Numbered from the stretch's first letter, positions 37,381 to 48,736 are shown. The stretch: 64,000 nucleotides of DNA from Oryctolagus cuniculus (GCF_964237555.1 NC_091444.1:81210213-81274212); one strand, 5' to 3'. The notes: generated from the letters alone by a model not told the origin. Program-made: numbers and translations.

Positions 37381-37835
37381 TATATATATATATTTACATT
37401 TATTTATATATATTTATGTATATAAATATATTCATATATAAAATATATTATGCTTTATCATATAATATATTATATAATATATAATAATTATAAACAGATA
37501 ATATTATATAATTTACTATAACTATTATATATATTATATATATATATATTATTGAGATGACTTCAATAGCCAGAGTGTGGCCAGGTTGAAGCCAGGAGCT
37601 CCTCCTCCAATGTGTGTGGCAGCAACCCAGGCACTTGGACCATCTTTCACTGCTTTTTCAATCCATTGGTATGGAGCTGGATCAGAAATAATTATATATT
37701 TATATATAAATAAATTCATATATAATATTTATATATAATTATATATTATATATTTATGATAATTATATGTAATTCCATATTATGTATAGAAATATATAAT
37801 ATATATTATAATATATAAATATATATACGATGGAT
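37381..37835. repeat. (TA)n-rich low-complexity tract enclosing a SINE fragment
   Basis: Runs of TATA, TATTTATA and ATATATAA occupy 37381-37555 and 37692-37830. Between them 37560-37690 matches the middle of a minus-strand C-type SINE (GAAGCCAGGAGCTCC, GGAGCTGGATCAGAA). The tracts are self-complementary and could extrude as hairpins. Confidence 0.85.
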
Positions 37836-38254
37836 CAAAATGCGGCATTCTCCATTTGGCAGAAGAGACAGGCTCCAATATCTACTGTCTATGTCAGTAT
37901 GTCAGTATAATGCAGGAGGTAACCCCTCTACCAAATAAGAAAAGCTATTTCAGTTCAGCTGGACATCATTCTGCTGACTGTTGACCTTATTACTGTTAGT
38001 CTGGATGCTTTCATTGGTTGCAATCCAGAGACCCAATTTTCCCATAGATATAAACATCAGCAAACATGAAAATTTGGTAAGAAAAGCTTAAGCTCAGAGT
38101 TATGATTAATAACTATTTTAACAAAATTTCTCAGAACCCATCTAATCCAAACCTTGGACAATTGGGAGCTGTTGTACTTAGCCCACCCATAATCAAAATG
38201 GATTCTAAATCCTTCAACTGCAAGGAGAGTATCATAGACATTAATGCTCCAAAC

Positions 38255-38492
38255 GGATCCAGTTCCCTGCTAATGTGTCTGGAAAAGCAGCACAGGGTGA
38301 CTCAAATATTGGGGCTCCTGCACCCATGTGAGAGACCTGGAAGAAGCCCCTGGCTCCTGATATCAGTCTGTCCTAGCCACAGTCATTGCAGCCATTTGAG
38401 GAGTGAACAAACCAGGAGGAAGATCCATCTCTCCCACTCTCTCTTTCTAGTGCTGCCTTTCAAATTCATAAATAGACCTTTAAGAAAGTCGA
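38255..38492 (+). mobile_element. C-type SINE, 5'-truncated
   Basis: Retains GGAAAAGCAGCACAGG through GGCTCCTGATATCAG to the CT-rich 3' part and a short tail. The head is missing. Confidence 0.7.
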
Positions 38493-38549
38493 TCACTTCA
38501 ATAAATTTGCCATTGCTCAGTCATGATGACTTTTACTACCTTAAATTCT

Positions 38550-39155
38550 TTTTCAAAAGATTTATTTATTGGAAAGGCAGAAAGAGGAGCTGGTGGTTGT
38601 GGTGCAGTGGACAAAGTTGCTATCTGTTACATTGGCATCCTGTATGTGCACCAGTTCAAGTACCAGCTATTCCATTTCTGATCCAGCTCCTTACCAATGG
38701 ACTGAAAAAGCAGGGAAAGTTGGCCCAAGTGCTGGGATGCTGCCACGCACATCAGAGGAAAAGCTCCTGGCTTCAACCTGGCCACACTCTGGCTATTAAA
38801 GTCATCTCAAAAATGAATTAGGTGGTGGAAGATTTCTGTCTCTCCCTCTCTCTGTAACTCTTTCAAATAAGTAATTAAATATTTTAATATTATAAAAAAT
38901 GGCAGAGAGACACAGAGACAAAGAGAGAAGGAAAGAGAAGCAGAGAGATATCCCATCTGCTGGTTCACTTTCTATATGGCTACAACTGTGCAAGACCAGG
39001 TTTCAAGTCCCCATTGAGGTTACAGTTCTCCAAATTAGATGACAAGAAGGAAAGAATTTGAGCTATTATCCATTTCTTCCCAGGGATATTAACATGAAAC
39101 TGATTTGGAAGTGGAGTACCCAAAACTCAGATTAGCACTGCAATATATGATGCGG
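38550..39155 (-). mobile_element. C-type SINE split by a second SINE
   Basis: The left part 38550-38586 (AAAGATTTATTTATTGGAAAGG) is the tail of a minus-strand copy. The rest resumes at about 38897 and runs to about 39155. The plus-strand copy at 38587-38890 is nested inside, so the minus copy is older. Confidence 0.7.
38587..38890 (+). mobile_element. C-type SINE nested in an older one
   Basis: Head GCTGGTGGTTGTGGTGCAG, 3' end CTGTAACTCTTTCAAATAAG. Confidence 0.85.
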
Positions 39156-39159
39156 GCAT

Positions 39160-39445
39160 CTGTTGTGATGGCTAACAAATTGGAAAACCTAGAGGAAAAA
39201 TCAACAGATTCCTGGACATACACAATATACCAAAATTGAGTCATGAAGACACATAGAAAAGCTAAACAAATCAAAAACCAAGACAGAGATTGGATGAGTA
39301 ATAAAGACCCTCCCAAGAAAGAAAAGTCCAGGATCAGACAGCCTCACTATTGAATTCTACAAGTCTTTTAAAGAACTAATGCTTCTCAAACTATTCAACA
39401 CAATTGAAAGAGAGACAATCCTCTCAAACTACTTCTATTAATCTG
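39160..39445 (+). mobile_element. L1 ORF2 fragment, sense
   Basis: Text such as CAACAGATTCCTGGACATAC, GTCCAGGATCAGACAGCC and GAATTCTAC matches the L1 ORF2 region just upstream of the reverse transcriptase. Many stops; a dead fragment. Confidence 0.75.
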
Positions 39446-39606
39446 ACAATGACTGATTCTATCATTTATTTATACATAATGTTGAGAAAATCAGAAGTAT
39501 TTGTTAGGACTTCTGCTAAAATGCACTAGATTTATAATTTTTAAATACATCTTTCCTAGATGTAATGCAGTCCTTTGCTACTTTAGAGTATCAGAAATTT
39601 AAAATG

Positions 39607-39942
39607 TTGGACTGGTGCTGTGGTGGAGCAGGTTAACACCCTGGCCTGAAGCTCCAGCATCCCATATGGGGGCCGGTTCAATACTCAGCTGCTCCACTTC
39701 TGATCCTGCTCTCTGCTATGGCCTGGCAAAGTAGTAGAAGATGGCCCAAGTCCTTGGGCCCCTGTACCGATCTGGGAGACCTGGAACTAGCTCCTGGCTC
39801 CTGGCTTCGGATCAGCACAGCTCTGGCAGTTGCAATCAATTAGGGAGTGAACATCAGATGGAAGACCTCTCTCTTTCTCTCTGGCTCTCCTCTCTGTCTG
39901 TAACTCGACTTGTAAATAAATAAATAAATAAATCTTTAAAAC
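39607..39942 (+). mobile_element. C-type SINE
   Basis: Head TTGGACTGGTGCTGTGG, tail (AAAT)n ending near 39942. Confidence 0.92.
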
Positions 39943-39969
39943 AATTAAGAAATTTAAAAAGGGAAAGAT

Positions 39970-40306
39970 TTTTAAAATATGTATTTATTTATTGTGAGGC
40001 AGAGTGACAGATATAGAGAGGAAGAGAAAGAGAGGTCTTCTATCCACTGGTTCACCCCTAAATGGCCAGAATGGCTGGAGCTGGGCCGATCTGAAGCCAG
40101 GTGCCAGAAGCCAGGAGTCAGCAGCTTCCTCCAGGTCTCTCACATGGGTGCAGGGGCCCAAGCACTCAGGGCATATTCCACTGCATTCCTAGGCCATTAG
40201 CAAAGAGCTGGATTGGAAGTGCAGGAGCAGGGACTCAAACTGGTGCCCATGTGGGATGCTGGTGCTGCAGGTGGATGCTTAATCTACTATGCCACAGAGT
40301 GGGCCC
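39970..40306 (-). mobile_element. C-type SINE
   Basis: Tail TATTTATTTATTGTGAGGC at the left, head CACAGAGTGGGCCC at the right. It lies back to back with the preceding plus copy, so a transcript across both could fold. Confidence 0.92.
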
Positions 40307-40736
40307 AGGGAAAGGTTTTAGGAAGACATCTTTCATGTAGACTAGGCTGCAATATTGCAAGGTAAGGTTTAGCTTTTATTCCCACACATCAGTATTCATC
40401 TTTTAGCAACTATAAATACTGAATATCATACATATAGACATAAATATAGGTAACTGCAGATTTTGTTGTCATTCTTTCTAATTCTCTTTTAATGTCTGCT
40501 AATAGGCCATCTTATGGATTATTATATTGATGTTACCTGTACACAACCATCAGGCATTTCCACTGTTGAATGTGTTTATGTGTACAGGTAGTTTTGTTTG
40601 TGTGTACATGAATGCACATTTGATAGAGATAGCACTGACAGTAATACTGTGAGAACTCCTAATGCTGATTTCAAACTTTCTGTCCTCCGCAGAGATGGCT
40701 GTCATTGAAGTAGACCACAGGGCCCCTTTGCTGTTG

Positions 40737-40990
40737 TGGACTGAAATGTGCCTCCCTAAAACTCAAACACTGAAGTGCTAACCACCAACATAACTCTACC
40801 TGAAGAAAGTGCTTTTAAGCAGATCAAATGATAGATGTGTCTGTCACATCAGAGAAGGGCTTCTGGAAAAATAGAGCCTATTAGCATCTTGATCTGATAT
40901 TTTCAAACTACAACTCTGAGAAGTAAAATTCCATGATTTAAATCATATTCTCTGTGGTATTTTCTTAGCAAATTAATATATCCTCATTTC
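40737..40990 (+). repeat. Ancient interspersed repeat, probably LTR-like
   Basis: GAAATGTGCCTCCCTAAAA, AGCATCTTGATCTGA and CTGTGGTATTTTCTTAGC resemble a common old mammalian repeat (MaLR-like by recollection). Exact family not assigned. Confidence 0.45.
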
Positions 40991-41224
40991 TGCTAGCATT
41001 TTCTGCTGTCATCTAGAAGGTCCTTGTGATTAGCAGAGAAATATAGAAAGTAAAAACTATGATTTTAGATTACCAAGTATCTACTAACATAAAAAAGATA
41101 TCCCAGAAGCAACCTACTACCATCCTCCAGGACCCAGAAAAAAAAAAAAAAAACAGGAATGAGTCAAGTTGTGGGGCAGTAGAAAAGTGAATACTGAAAG
41201 ATCACAGCAGAAGTAAATAAGGAA

Positions 41225-41438
41225 GGGTTTGATGCTGTGGTGTAGTAGGTTAATGCCTTGTCCTGCTGTGCATGCATCCCATATGTTGTTGCTAGAAGAC
41301 CAGGTTCTCCACTTCCAATCCAGCTCCCTACTAATGCACCTGGGAAATTGGTGGAAGATGGACCATGTTCTTGGGTGCTGGCACCCACATGAGAGACTTG
41401 GAAGAAGCATCTGGCCTTTCAAATAAAGAAATCTTAAA
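41225..41438 (+). mobile_element. C-type SINE, internally deleted
   Basis: Head GGTTTGATGCTGTGGTG; the region between the GAGAGACTTGGAAGAAG box and the tail is missing, and it ends CTTTCAAATAAAGAAATC. Confidence 0.85.
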
Positions 41439-41707
41439 AAAATAGAAGGAGTGTTAGCACTGTTGGAAAAACAGACACATAGTTCAATGGAAAAAATAGG
41501 CAGCTGAAATAAACTGACTTTTCTACAGCCAACCCCTATTTAATAAAGGAAATAAAACAAACAGGAGAAAGAAGAATCCCTTTAGCAAATGGTTTAAAGG
41601 AAAGTGATTATCCATATGTAGAAGCCTGAAAAGATACCCCAACACCTCATACACTATGTAAAAGCAACTCAAGGTAAATTAAAAGTCTAAATATAAAACC
41701 AAAACCT

Positions 41708-43082
41708 TGAGAGCTTGTTTTGAGGTGCTAGCAGGGGAGCGCAGCTACTCGTATACCCTTGACCGAAGACCGGTCCTCCTCTAGCAGGGAAGGTCGTCCT
41801 CTTCAACCGAGCACACAGCTTCGGGAGGGACGCACGTGGATTGGTGAGGGAGGAAGGGGACACCCGCCTAGCCAGCCAGATCAGCCGAAGCAACCCTGGC
41901 GATCAATGGGGTGACAGATGTCGCAGCCAGATCGCCCTCACATCCTGAGTTCATGCTGGAGCTGAGGGAAGGAAGCAATGCCGTCGGATCTGGCCACTCT
42001 GCGGGAGTCTGAGGAACAACTCGCACCAGGTGGCCGCCGTTCCGTTGTCATGGGTAAAGGAGACCCCAACAAGCCGAGGGACAAAATGTCCTCCTATGCC
42101 TTCTTCGTGCAGATGTGCCGGGAAGAGCACAAGAAGAAACACCCTGACTATTCGGTCAGTTTCACTGAATTCTCTAAGAAATGCTCGGAGAGATGGAAGA
42201 CCATGTCTGCAAAGGAAAAGTCCAAGTTTGAAAATATGGCAAAAAGTGATAAAGCTCGTTATGACAGGGAGATGAAAAATTACGTTCCTCCCAAGGGTGC
42301 TAAGAAGGGAAAGAAAAAGGATCCTAATGCTCCTAAAAGACCACCATCTGCCTTCTTTCTCTTTTGCTCTGAACATCGCCCAGAGATCAAAAGTGAACAC
42401 CCTGGCCTGTCCATTGGGGACACTGCAAAAAAATTGGGTGAGATGTGGTCTGAACAGTCAGCCAAAGATAAACAACCATATGAACAGAAAGCAGCTAAGC
42501 TAAAGGAGAAATATGAAAAGGATATTGCTGCATACCGTGCCAAGGGCAAAAGTGAAGCGGGAAAGAAGGGCCCTGGTAGGCCCACAGGCTCAAAGAAGAA
42601 GAATGAACCTGAAGATGAGGAGGAAGAAGAGGAAGAGGAAGAAGATGAAGATGATGAGGAAGAGGATGAAGATGAAGAATAAATGGCTATCCTGTAATGA
42701 TGAGTGTGGAGTGTGCGTGTGTGCTCAGGCAGTTGTTTTGCTAAGAATGTGAATTCAAGTGCAGCTCAATATTAGCTTCAGTATAAAAAAACTGTACAGA
42801 TTTTTGTATAGCTGATAAGATTCTTTGTAGAGAAAATACTTTTTTTAAAAAATGCAGGTTGTAGCTTTTTGAGGGGCTACTACATACAGTTAGATTTTAA
42901 AGCTTCTGATGTTGAATGTTCCTAAATATTTAATGGTTTCTTTAATTTCTTGACTTGTGTATGGTAGCACAGCAAAGTTGTAGGAATTAGTATCATTTGT
43001 AAATTTGGATTTTTTGTTAGGATGTTGCATTCTGTGTTGTTTTTTTTAAAAAAAATTTGTAATAAAATTATGTATGTTAAAA
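41708..43082 (+). mobile_element. HMGB2: Processed (retrotransposed) HMGB2 copy
   Basis: It has no introns, a 5' leader of about 340 bp, a full reading frame, a 3' UTR with AATAAA at 43061-43066, a short A run at its end, and a target-site duplication inside an L1. These are hallmarks of L1-mediated retroposition of an mRNA. Confidence 0.93.
42050..42682 (+). CDS. HMGB2: HMGB2-like open frame in retrocopy (retrogene candidate)
   Basis: HMGB2 is a nuclear DNA-bending protein with two HMG boxes and an acidic tail. This frame encodes 210 residues against 209 for the usual protein. Box A spans about residues 9-79 and box B about 95-163. A basic linker with GRPTGSKKK follows, then 25 mostly acidic residues (186-210). 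The three family cysteines are at 23, 45 and 106. I chose the ATG at 42050 because MGKGDPNKP is the family start. An in-frame ATG at 41978 would add 24 residues translated from leader sequence and is probably irrelevant. No frameshift or stop is seen. Substitutions in box A (for example Met22, Tyr34) look unlike other HMGB2 proteins I recall. No promoter is recognised, so expression is unknown. A non-transcribed pseudogene with a still-open frame is the main alternative. Confidence 0.85.
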   Translation: MGKGDPNKPRDKMSSYAFFVQMCREEHKKKHPDYSVSFTEFSKKCSERWKTMSAKEKSKFENMAKSDKARYDREMKNYVPPKGAKKGKKKDPNAPKRPPSAFFLFCSEHRPEIKSEHPGLSIGDTAKKLGEMWSEQSAKDKQPYEQKAAKLKEKYEKDIAAYRAKGKSEAGKKGPGRPTGSKKKNEPEDEEEEEEEEEDEDDEEEDEDEE

Positions 43083-43885
43083 AAAACCCAAAACCTAAGT
43101 AAACATATGAGAAACTGTAAAACATTAGCATAGACAACAGTTTTGGGTCAGATTCCAAAAGCACAAGTAACAAAATAAAATATACAAATTTGAGCATATC
43201 AAATTAAGATACATCTTCATAACATAGTAATCAACAGAGTGAAGATACAATGGACAGAATGGCAGGAAACATTGAAAACTCTGACTATGACAAAAGATTG
43301 ATAGCCAGAACATACATATATAGAACTGGGAAAATCTCCAAATAAGAAGCAAAATGTACACGTAAGAAATGGGCAATGATCAGAATAGATGTTTCTCAGA
43401 AGAAGAAATCTCAATGGTCAAGACATAGATGAACATGCCCAATATCACTAGCCATTAGGGAAATGTAAATCAAAACCAATAGCAGACTCCATCTGTGGGA
43501 GAAGACAATGCTTGGGTTTTCATTTGTGCAACAAGTGGGTTTAGAGGACCCTGTTCACCATTAGAGGGCAGAGTCTACATGGAAGTAAAGAATCCTTAAT
43601 ACTTTCCTAATGGGCTTGTTGAATTCTTGACTAGTGCCTATTACCTTTGCCACAACCTTTCCAGTCTCACTACTTTCCTTCTTCCTCTTCTCTATAGCTT
43701 GCAAAAACAGTATATCTTCTATATACGGAGGATACTTTTGTTTTGTTTTATTCCTTCTGTCTCATGATGTTCCTCTAAGAAATCACAACCCTCCAAATAT
43801 TCATTCATTTATGCAGTCTGCAGTTTTCATGGGCTACTACATGGCAAAGTACTAGGTTAAAGGAAAGGTATAGGTCAGGAACTGA

Positions 43886-43934
43886 GCAAAGTTCACAATG
43901 ATGTAGCCATTGGGGAAATGAACCTGATGGAAGA

Positions 43935-43976
<42 letters not shown>

Positions 43977-44035
43977 CTTCTCTCTCTGTGTAGCTCTGAT
44001 TTTCAAATAAATACATAAATCTTTAAAAACTAACT
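43886..44035 (+). mobile_element. C-type SINE 3' fragment with (TC)n
   Basis: Only the 3' third is present: GCCATTGGGGAAATGAACC, a (TC) run of about 30 bp (43939-43969), then TTTTCAAATAAATACATAAATC. Confidence 0.8.
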
Positions 44036-44493
44036 AAATAAATATACTAAAAACCTGGTGGCAACACCTTTCTATCAGAACATGTGAAGCACTCAAACAC
44101 AGTTTGTCCCAGAAAGTCAGCCATAGTTTTCAAGGGCACATCTTCTACTCCATTTGTGGACATCTCTGTGTGGCGTAAGGGGTACTTATTTCTTCCATTC
44201 TTCTTTCTTACCACTCTCACAGTTATAACTTCTATTGATGCTTCCACAGAGCAGTCTTTATGAAATTGTAGAACTAATATCCTCCCATTTCAAAAATGTC
44301 ATGGGTTTAACCACAGAACCCAAAATAAGACAAGTAACTGGCCTTCTTAATTACACAGTGTGGAATGTAAGATTCTCAGTGGATCACTGGGTAACTGTAA
44401 AGTACTGGGCAGAGAAAAAGATGTTACTTATCTGTATTTATGATGTTGTAATTCTCCACTTTATGCAAACTCAGATTAAAAGGGCTCCAGTTA
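44036..44493. other. No confirmed gene; one unrecognised minus frame (44047-44247)
   Basis: A 66-codon minus-strand frame reads with normal-looking composition but matches no family I know and has no convincing splice context. Otherwise nothing is seen. Confidence 0.4.
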
Positions 44494-44780
44494 GTGGGCA
44501 ACACTGTTGCATAGTGGGTAAAGCTACTGCCTGCAGTGTCAGCATCCTATATGGGTGCCGGTTATGATCCTGGCTGCTGCACTTCCCATCCAGCTCTCTG
44601 CTGTGGCCTGGGAAAACAGTAGAAGATGGCCCAAATCCCTCATCTCCTGCACCCACCTATGAGACCTGGACAAAGCTCCTGGCTTCTGGTTTTGGATCCA
44701 AACAGCTCCAGCCATCCATCTCTGCTTCTACCACTCTGTAACTCTGCCTTTCAAATAAATAAATAATTATTTTAAAAACC
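44494..44780 (+). mobile_element. C-type SINE, 3'-shortened
   Basis: Head GTGGGCAACACTGTTGC; after the CAGCTCCAGCC region it jumps to the tail CTTTCAAATAAATAAATAA. Confidence 0.85.
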
Positions 44781-44784
44781 AGCT

Positions 44785-44940
44785 TCATCCCAGAAGAAGC
44801 TCCTGGCTTCAGACTGGCACAGCTCCAGCTGTTGCTGCCAATTGGGGAGTGAACCATCGGACAGAAGACGTCTCTCTCTCTTTCTCTCTCTCTCCTCTCT
44901 CTGTGTAACTCTTTCAAATGAATAAATAAATCTTTAAAAA
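44785..44940 (+). mobile_element. C-type SINE, 5'-truncated
   Basis: Begins at CCCAGAAGAAGCTCC and ends CTCTTTCAAATGAATAAATA. It abuts the previous copy head to tail. Confidence 0.85.
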
Positions 44941-44944
44941 AGTA

Positions 44945-46796
44945 GCTCCAGTTATTGACAACACAGTAGACTTGCATTAATTTTAGTTCTCTTCTTATTT
45001 TGCAAAGGGATCAGTGGCAGTTAAAAACATTTGAGAGCCTTGCTAGCAGGAGAAGAAATAGCTGAAGACAGAATATGATAAGCAGCCAAATACATCATCA
45101 AAGAAAGAGAAGTGGACCCCATCCAACACAAACCTTTAAAAGTGGATGCTCACAATTAACGAGTGAAACAGCTGCCCACTGAAATCTTATCTAGGGAGGG
45201 AAGATGTCCTAAGTTCTGCTTCTGTAAACTCCAGTCATAAAGCTATCCTAATAAATCTGTCCCTGGCATCTCTTTTACAAACATACTGGACCCCCTGACC
45301 ATTGGAAATGTGGACCTAAGTCATGAAGGCTGCCATTTAAACCCACCAATGCTGTAACAGCTAAGAAACTTGAATTTGATGCTCAGTTCTCAGGAAATCA
45401 TTCCAGCTGAGCCTAGGGCCATTAATAGAAACTCCTTGGATCCTCCACTGTCTCTGTGCCTGTTTGAAAGAAGGGAGTTTTCCCACCCCAGGTTTCTGGA
45501 ACAGCTTCAAATTCCACATTGGAAATATCTGATAATTAATATGAGAGGGATCAATGCACACTTCACACTGCTCCCCACCAGGAAGATGAGGTGCAAGATG
45601 AGAGCAGTGGGGCAGATCCTAGTCAGACCCTCCTTCCCACCCCTCTGCTGCCCCAGGCTCCCTGCTGAAGGCCACCCAGCCCCACCCTGCAGGAACCAGC
45701 CCAGGAAACATCAAGAGGCCTGGCCAGACTGCATTCTGAGACCACCCACAGTGGGAACCCAGCTTATTTAACTGTGGAGAGCCGGAGTCTTTCTGCCTTC
45801 CTTCCCTGCGTGTGCATGTTCCCAGAATGCTGCCCCCTCTCTCCTGTAACCACTAAATAAAGCACATTAGGGACAGTTTGGGTGAGGTCCTGCAGGAGAG
45901 ATTCCAGGCACTGGGAGGCTGGGAAGTGGAGGTGGGAGACAGAACAGCCTGGGTCCCAGTCCTGACCTCGGGGGAAGCTGCCATGATCGATGGCACCCTG
46001 GCACCCACCCTTCTCCCACACATGTCCCCGCCCCTTCCTGCATGCCAAACCTGCAGCAGAAAGTCCCTGGAGCAGGTACCCTTTCTTCCGGACACGCGGG
46101 GAGCGATTCGGGGAGTGGCGGGAAGAGACTCCCTGGTAAGTGGGACCCACAGGTGGAGGATGAAGAGGGAAGACACAGCAGGAGGCAGGCTTAGGGTGAG
46201 CACTTGGAAACTGCCTGGGATCGCACGTGCAGAGCAGGAAATGGAGTAAATGCCAGAGAAGGAGAAGCACAGCCCCCAGGGCTGACCCTGATCAGGGAAT
46301 GAACTCCCTCTGTTCCAACTCAGGCCCCAGGGAATGGCAGCAGCACGCGCATATGCACAGGCATTCAGAAGGCATAATACATCCGAGCTCCTGGGAACTC
46401 TGGGAAATGGAGTACAGGCCGCAGCATCCCTAGAGACACCAGCTGACCCTCCCAAAGGCTGTAGTCAGGGCTGGGTGCCCACAACCAGAGGGCCTTTGCT
46501 TTTATTCAGTCCCTCCTTCCTTTCCTTCCCCCCACCAAAATCTCAGGGATCAGTTGCTTTCTTCCTTTCCTGAATCAAATCTGAAAGAGTGACACTCACT
46601 GCTGCTAACTGACCCCAAATCCTGGCTCCCTCATAACCTCTGTCTCTTCCAGAAAAATCTTATTTACTACTTTGGCCCTAGAAATCATAAATGACTATGA
46701 TAGAATGTAGCTTTTAACAGAGGTGTAGAAGGCATGGTTTAATATCCAGTTTTGAGAATACAATTTTCATTTGTGTTTTATTGATGTTTATAGTTC
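44945..46796. other. No gene recognised; GC-rich 45.6-46.5 kb
   Basis: AT-rich until about 45350, then GC-richer with scattered CpG. Two stretches look LTR-like because they end in CTAATAAATC (near 45250) or CTAAATAAAGC (near 45854). GGAACTCTGGGAAATGGAG near 46394 resembles a ZNF143-type promoter motif. The long frames on both strands show no family features, so I call no gene. Confidence 0.4.
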
Positions 46797-46932
46797 TTTT
46801 AAGATTTATTTATTTATTTGGAAGTCAGAGTTACAGAGAAGGAGAGGCAGAGACAGAGAGAGAGAGAGAGAGAGGTTTACCATCTGCTGGTTCACTCCCC
46901 AATTGGCAGCAGCAGCACAGCACTGACCCCTT
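46797..46932 (-). mobile_element. C-type SINE fragment (tail end plus head scrap)
   Basis: AAGATTTATTTATTTATTTGG, a GA-rich stretch, then GGTTCACTCCCCAATTGG followed at once by CAGCACTGACCCC: most of the middle is deleted. Confidence 0.85.
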
Positions 46933-47193
46933 ATAGTTCTTTTCAAATCATTTTAAACTGTCTTTTTATTCATCTAGTACAGAGACAGAAGAATGGACAC
47001 AGAGCTAACATAGCTGAGTATTCAAGGAGACAGGTTAAGGGGTTAAATGCCTTATATCATAGCATTTATACCTTAGATTAATTCTGGGGACAGTATTATC
47101 TGGAGTTTACAAAATAGAAACTGAATGGAAAGAGCTTAGAAAAGCATGGTGTTTTTTAATATCATAAAAAAGTCTAAGTTAAGGGCCAATCAA

Positions 47194-47508
47194 GGGGCCA
47201 GCACTGTGGCATAGCATGTAAAGCATTGACATTCCATATGGGTGGAGGTTGAACCCGGCTACTCTGCTTTCGATCCAACTCTCTGCTATGGCCAGGGAAA
47301 GCGGTGGAAGATGGCCCAAGTCCTTGGGCAGCTGCATCTGTGTGGGAGACCCAGAAGAAGCTCCTGGCTGCTGGCATCAGATCAGTACAGCTCGAGCCAT
47401 TGTGACCAATTGGTGGGTGAACCAAAAGATGGAAGATGTCTCTCTGTCTCTCTCCCCTTCTACTCTGTGTAACTCTGACTTTCAAATAAATAAATAAATC
47501 TTTTTTAG
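47194..47508 (+). mobile_element. C-type SINE
   Basis: Head GGGGCCAGCACTGTGGC, tail CTTTCAAATAAATAAATAAATC. Short flanking AGCCAATCAA/GGCCAATCAA text at 47184 and 47511 suggests a target duplication. Confidence 0.92.
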
Positions 47509-47619
47509 AGAGCCAATCAACATATAACACTAGCTTAAAAATCTTTTCTCTTGAGTCTCAGTTTTTAAAATCTGATTTATCAAAAGGAAAAAATGTGAGT
47601 GAGATGAAGAGTACCTACA

Positions 47620-47697
47620 AAAATAATTTACTGTAATTATTTACTGTAATAATTTACTGTAATGATGTACTGTAATTTACTGTAATATTTTACTATA
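47620..47697. repeat. Short tandem repeat of TTTACTGTAATAA-like units
   Basis: About six imperfect copies of a 10-17 bp unit containing TACTGTAAT. Confidence 0.8.
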
Positions 47698-48736
47698 AAG
47701 AACCACATAGGATTATAACTTGTCTAGAAAACAAAGGAGATTCAAAGTTGCTATTATTTCATGGTTATTTGTTCTTATTTTTAATATCAAGATAGTATAT
47801 AAATATTATGCACTCCTAGGTATTTGTGTGTTGTTTGATATGTTTTATTTTTTAATCAGAAATTCAAAGAGATAACTGGGTAACATGGAGTTCTGTGTTT
47901 CTGATTACTTCTCTCAATTAGAGATCATGGGATTAGAGTTAGTGCTAGATTAAGAATGCTTCAATCTTTATCCACTGACTTCACACCAGCATTTACTATG
48001 TTAAACAATATTCTTTGGGTAGATGGCTCTTTCTTGCCAGACTGTAAACTTCATGGGGTCTAGAAACATATTTGCTTTGACACTAAAACTCAGCATCTTG
48101 ACAGTCAGTCTTTTAGTTGAATAAATACATGATATACAAAATAAATATTTCTGCCCCTCAAGAACTGCCTAAGAGAGAAGAAAATAGAAATCAATTTGAT
48201 GACTCTCAGTATTAGGTGAATATATAATTTGTCATTCTGACATAAGCCTTGTCATAAAAAGGGCATATGAATAATCACACAGAGTTGAAGTGTATGAACA
48301 CCTAGGGCCAAGTGGATTAAAAGTTCAGCCTAGCTATGTAAGGCATTCCATGTCAATAGGAGAGGAAGGAGGAAGAGGGGAGGGAGTGTAGGTGGGAAGG
48401 TGGTTATGGTGGGAAGAATCACCATGCTCATTACTTAGCAGCAAAGAGAGAATCTGTGATCATTTGTTGCTTAAGAAAGGGTGATAGGCATTATTTAATT
48501 AAAATGCAGGCATCACTGTTCTCCTGTCTCTGAAATAGGAAGTCTATAACTCAGAATTCCTTGCTGTTTCATCAAAAACAATTCAAAACAAAAACCTAGT
48601 TAAGCATAAGTGGAAGTTGTGCATTAGAAGTCTATTCTAATCTCTAGGAGGTTCAGGGGTTGGAAAATTCATCTAAAATCTTGCTGCCAAATGTCCCACA
48701 CATTTTCCATGAACACTACCCTTAAGCATAAGCTTT
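47698..48736. other. No gene seen
   Basis: AT-rich unique-looking sequence without a supportable feature. Confidence 0.45.

Larger units (their letters stand above)
41450..43885 (+). mobile_element. L1 ORF2/3'-end copy, plus strand, interrupted by a HMGB2 retrocopy
   Basis: 41450-41707 and 43097-43885 together read as ORF2 C-terminal sequence (TTGGGTCAGATTCC, ATCACTAGCCATTAGGG) passing into the same 3' region found on the minus strand at 27600-28800. The 13-14 bp duplication AAAACC(C)AAAACCT at 41695-41707 and 43083-43096 marks where the HMGB2 copy entered. The inverted L1 near 29660 shows that site unoccupied. Confidence 0.82.

Noticed and set aside
38102..38821. 239-residue plus-strand frame
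   Set aside because: Made of two SINE copies and filler; the protein text is typical translated SINE.
41978..42049. 24-residue N-terminal extension of the HMGB2 frame
   Set aside because: The extension is leader sequence; the conserved family start MGKGDPNKP is at 42050.
45853..46455. 200-residue minus-strand frame in the GC-rich stretch
   Set aside because: No family resemblance. Long frames are expected in GC-rich DNA with few stops, and overlapping frames of similar length exist on the other strand.
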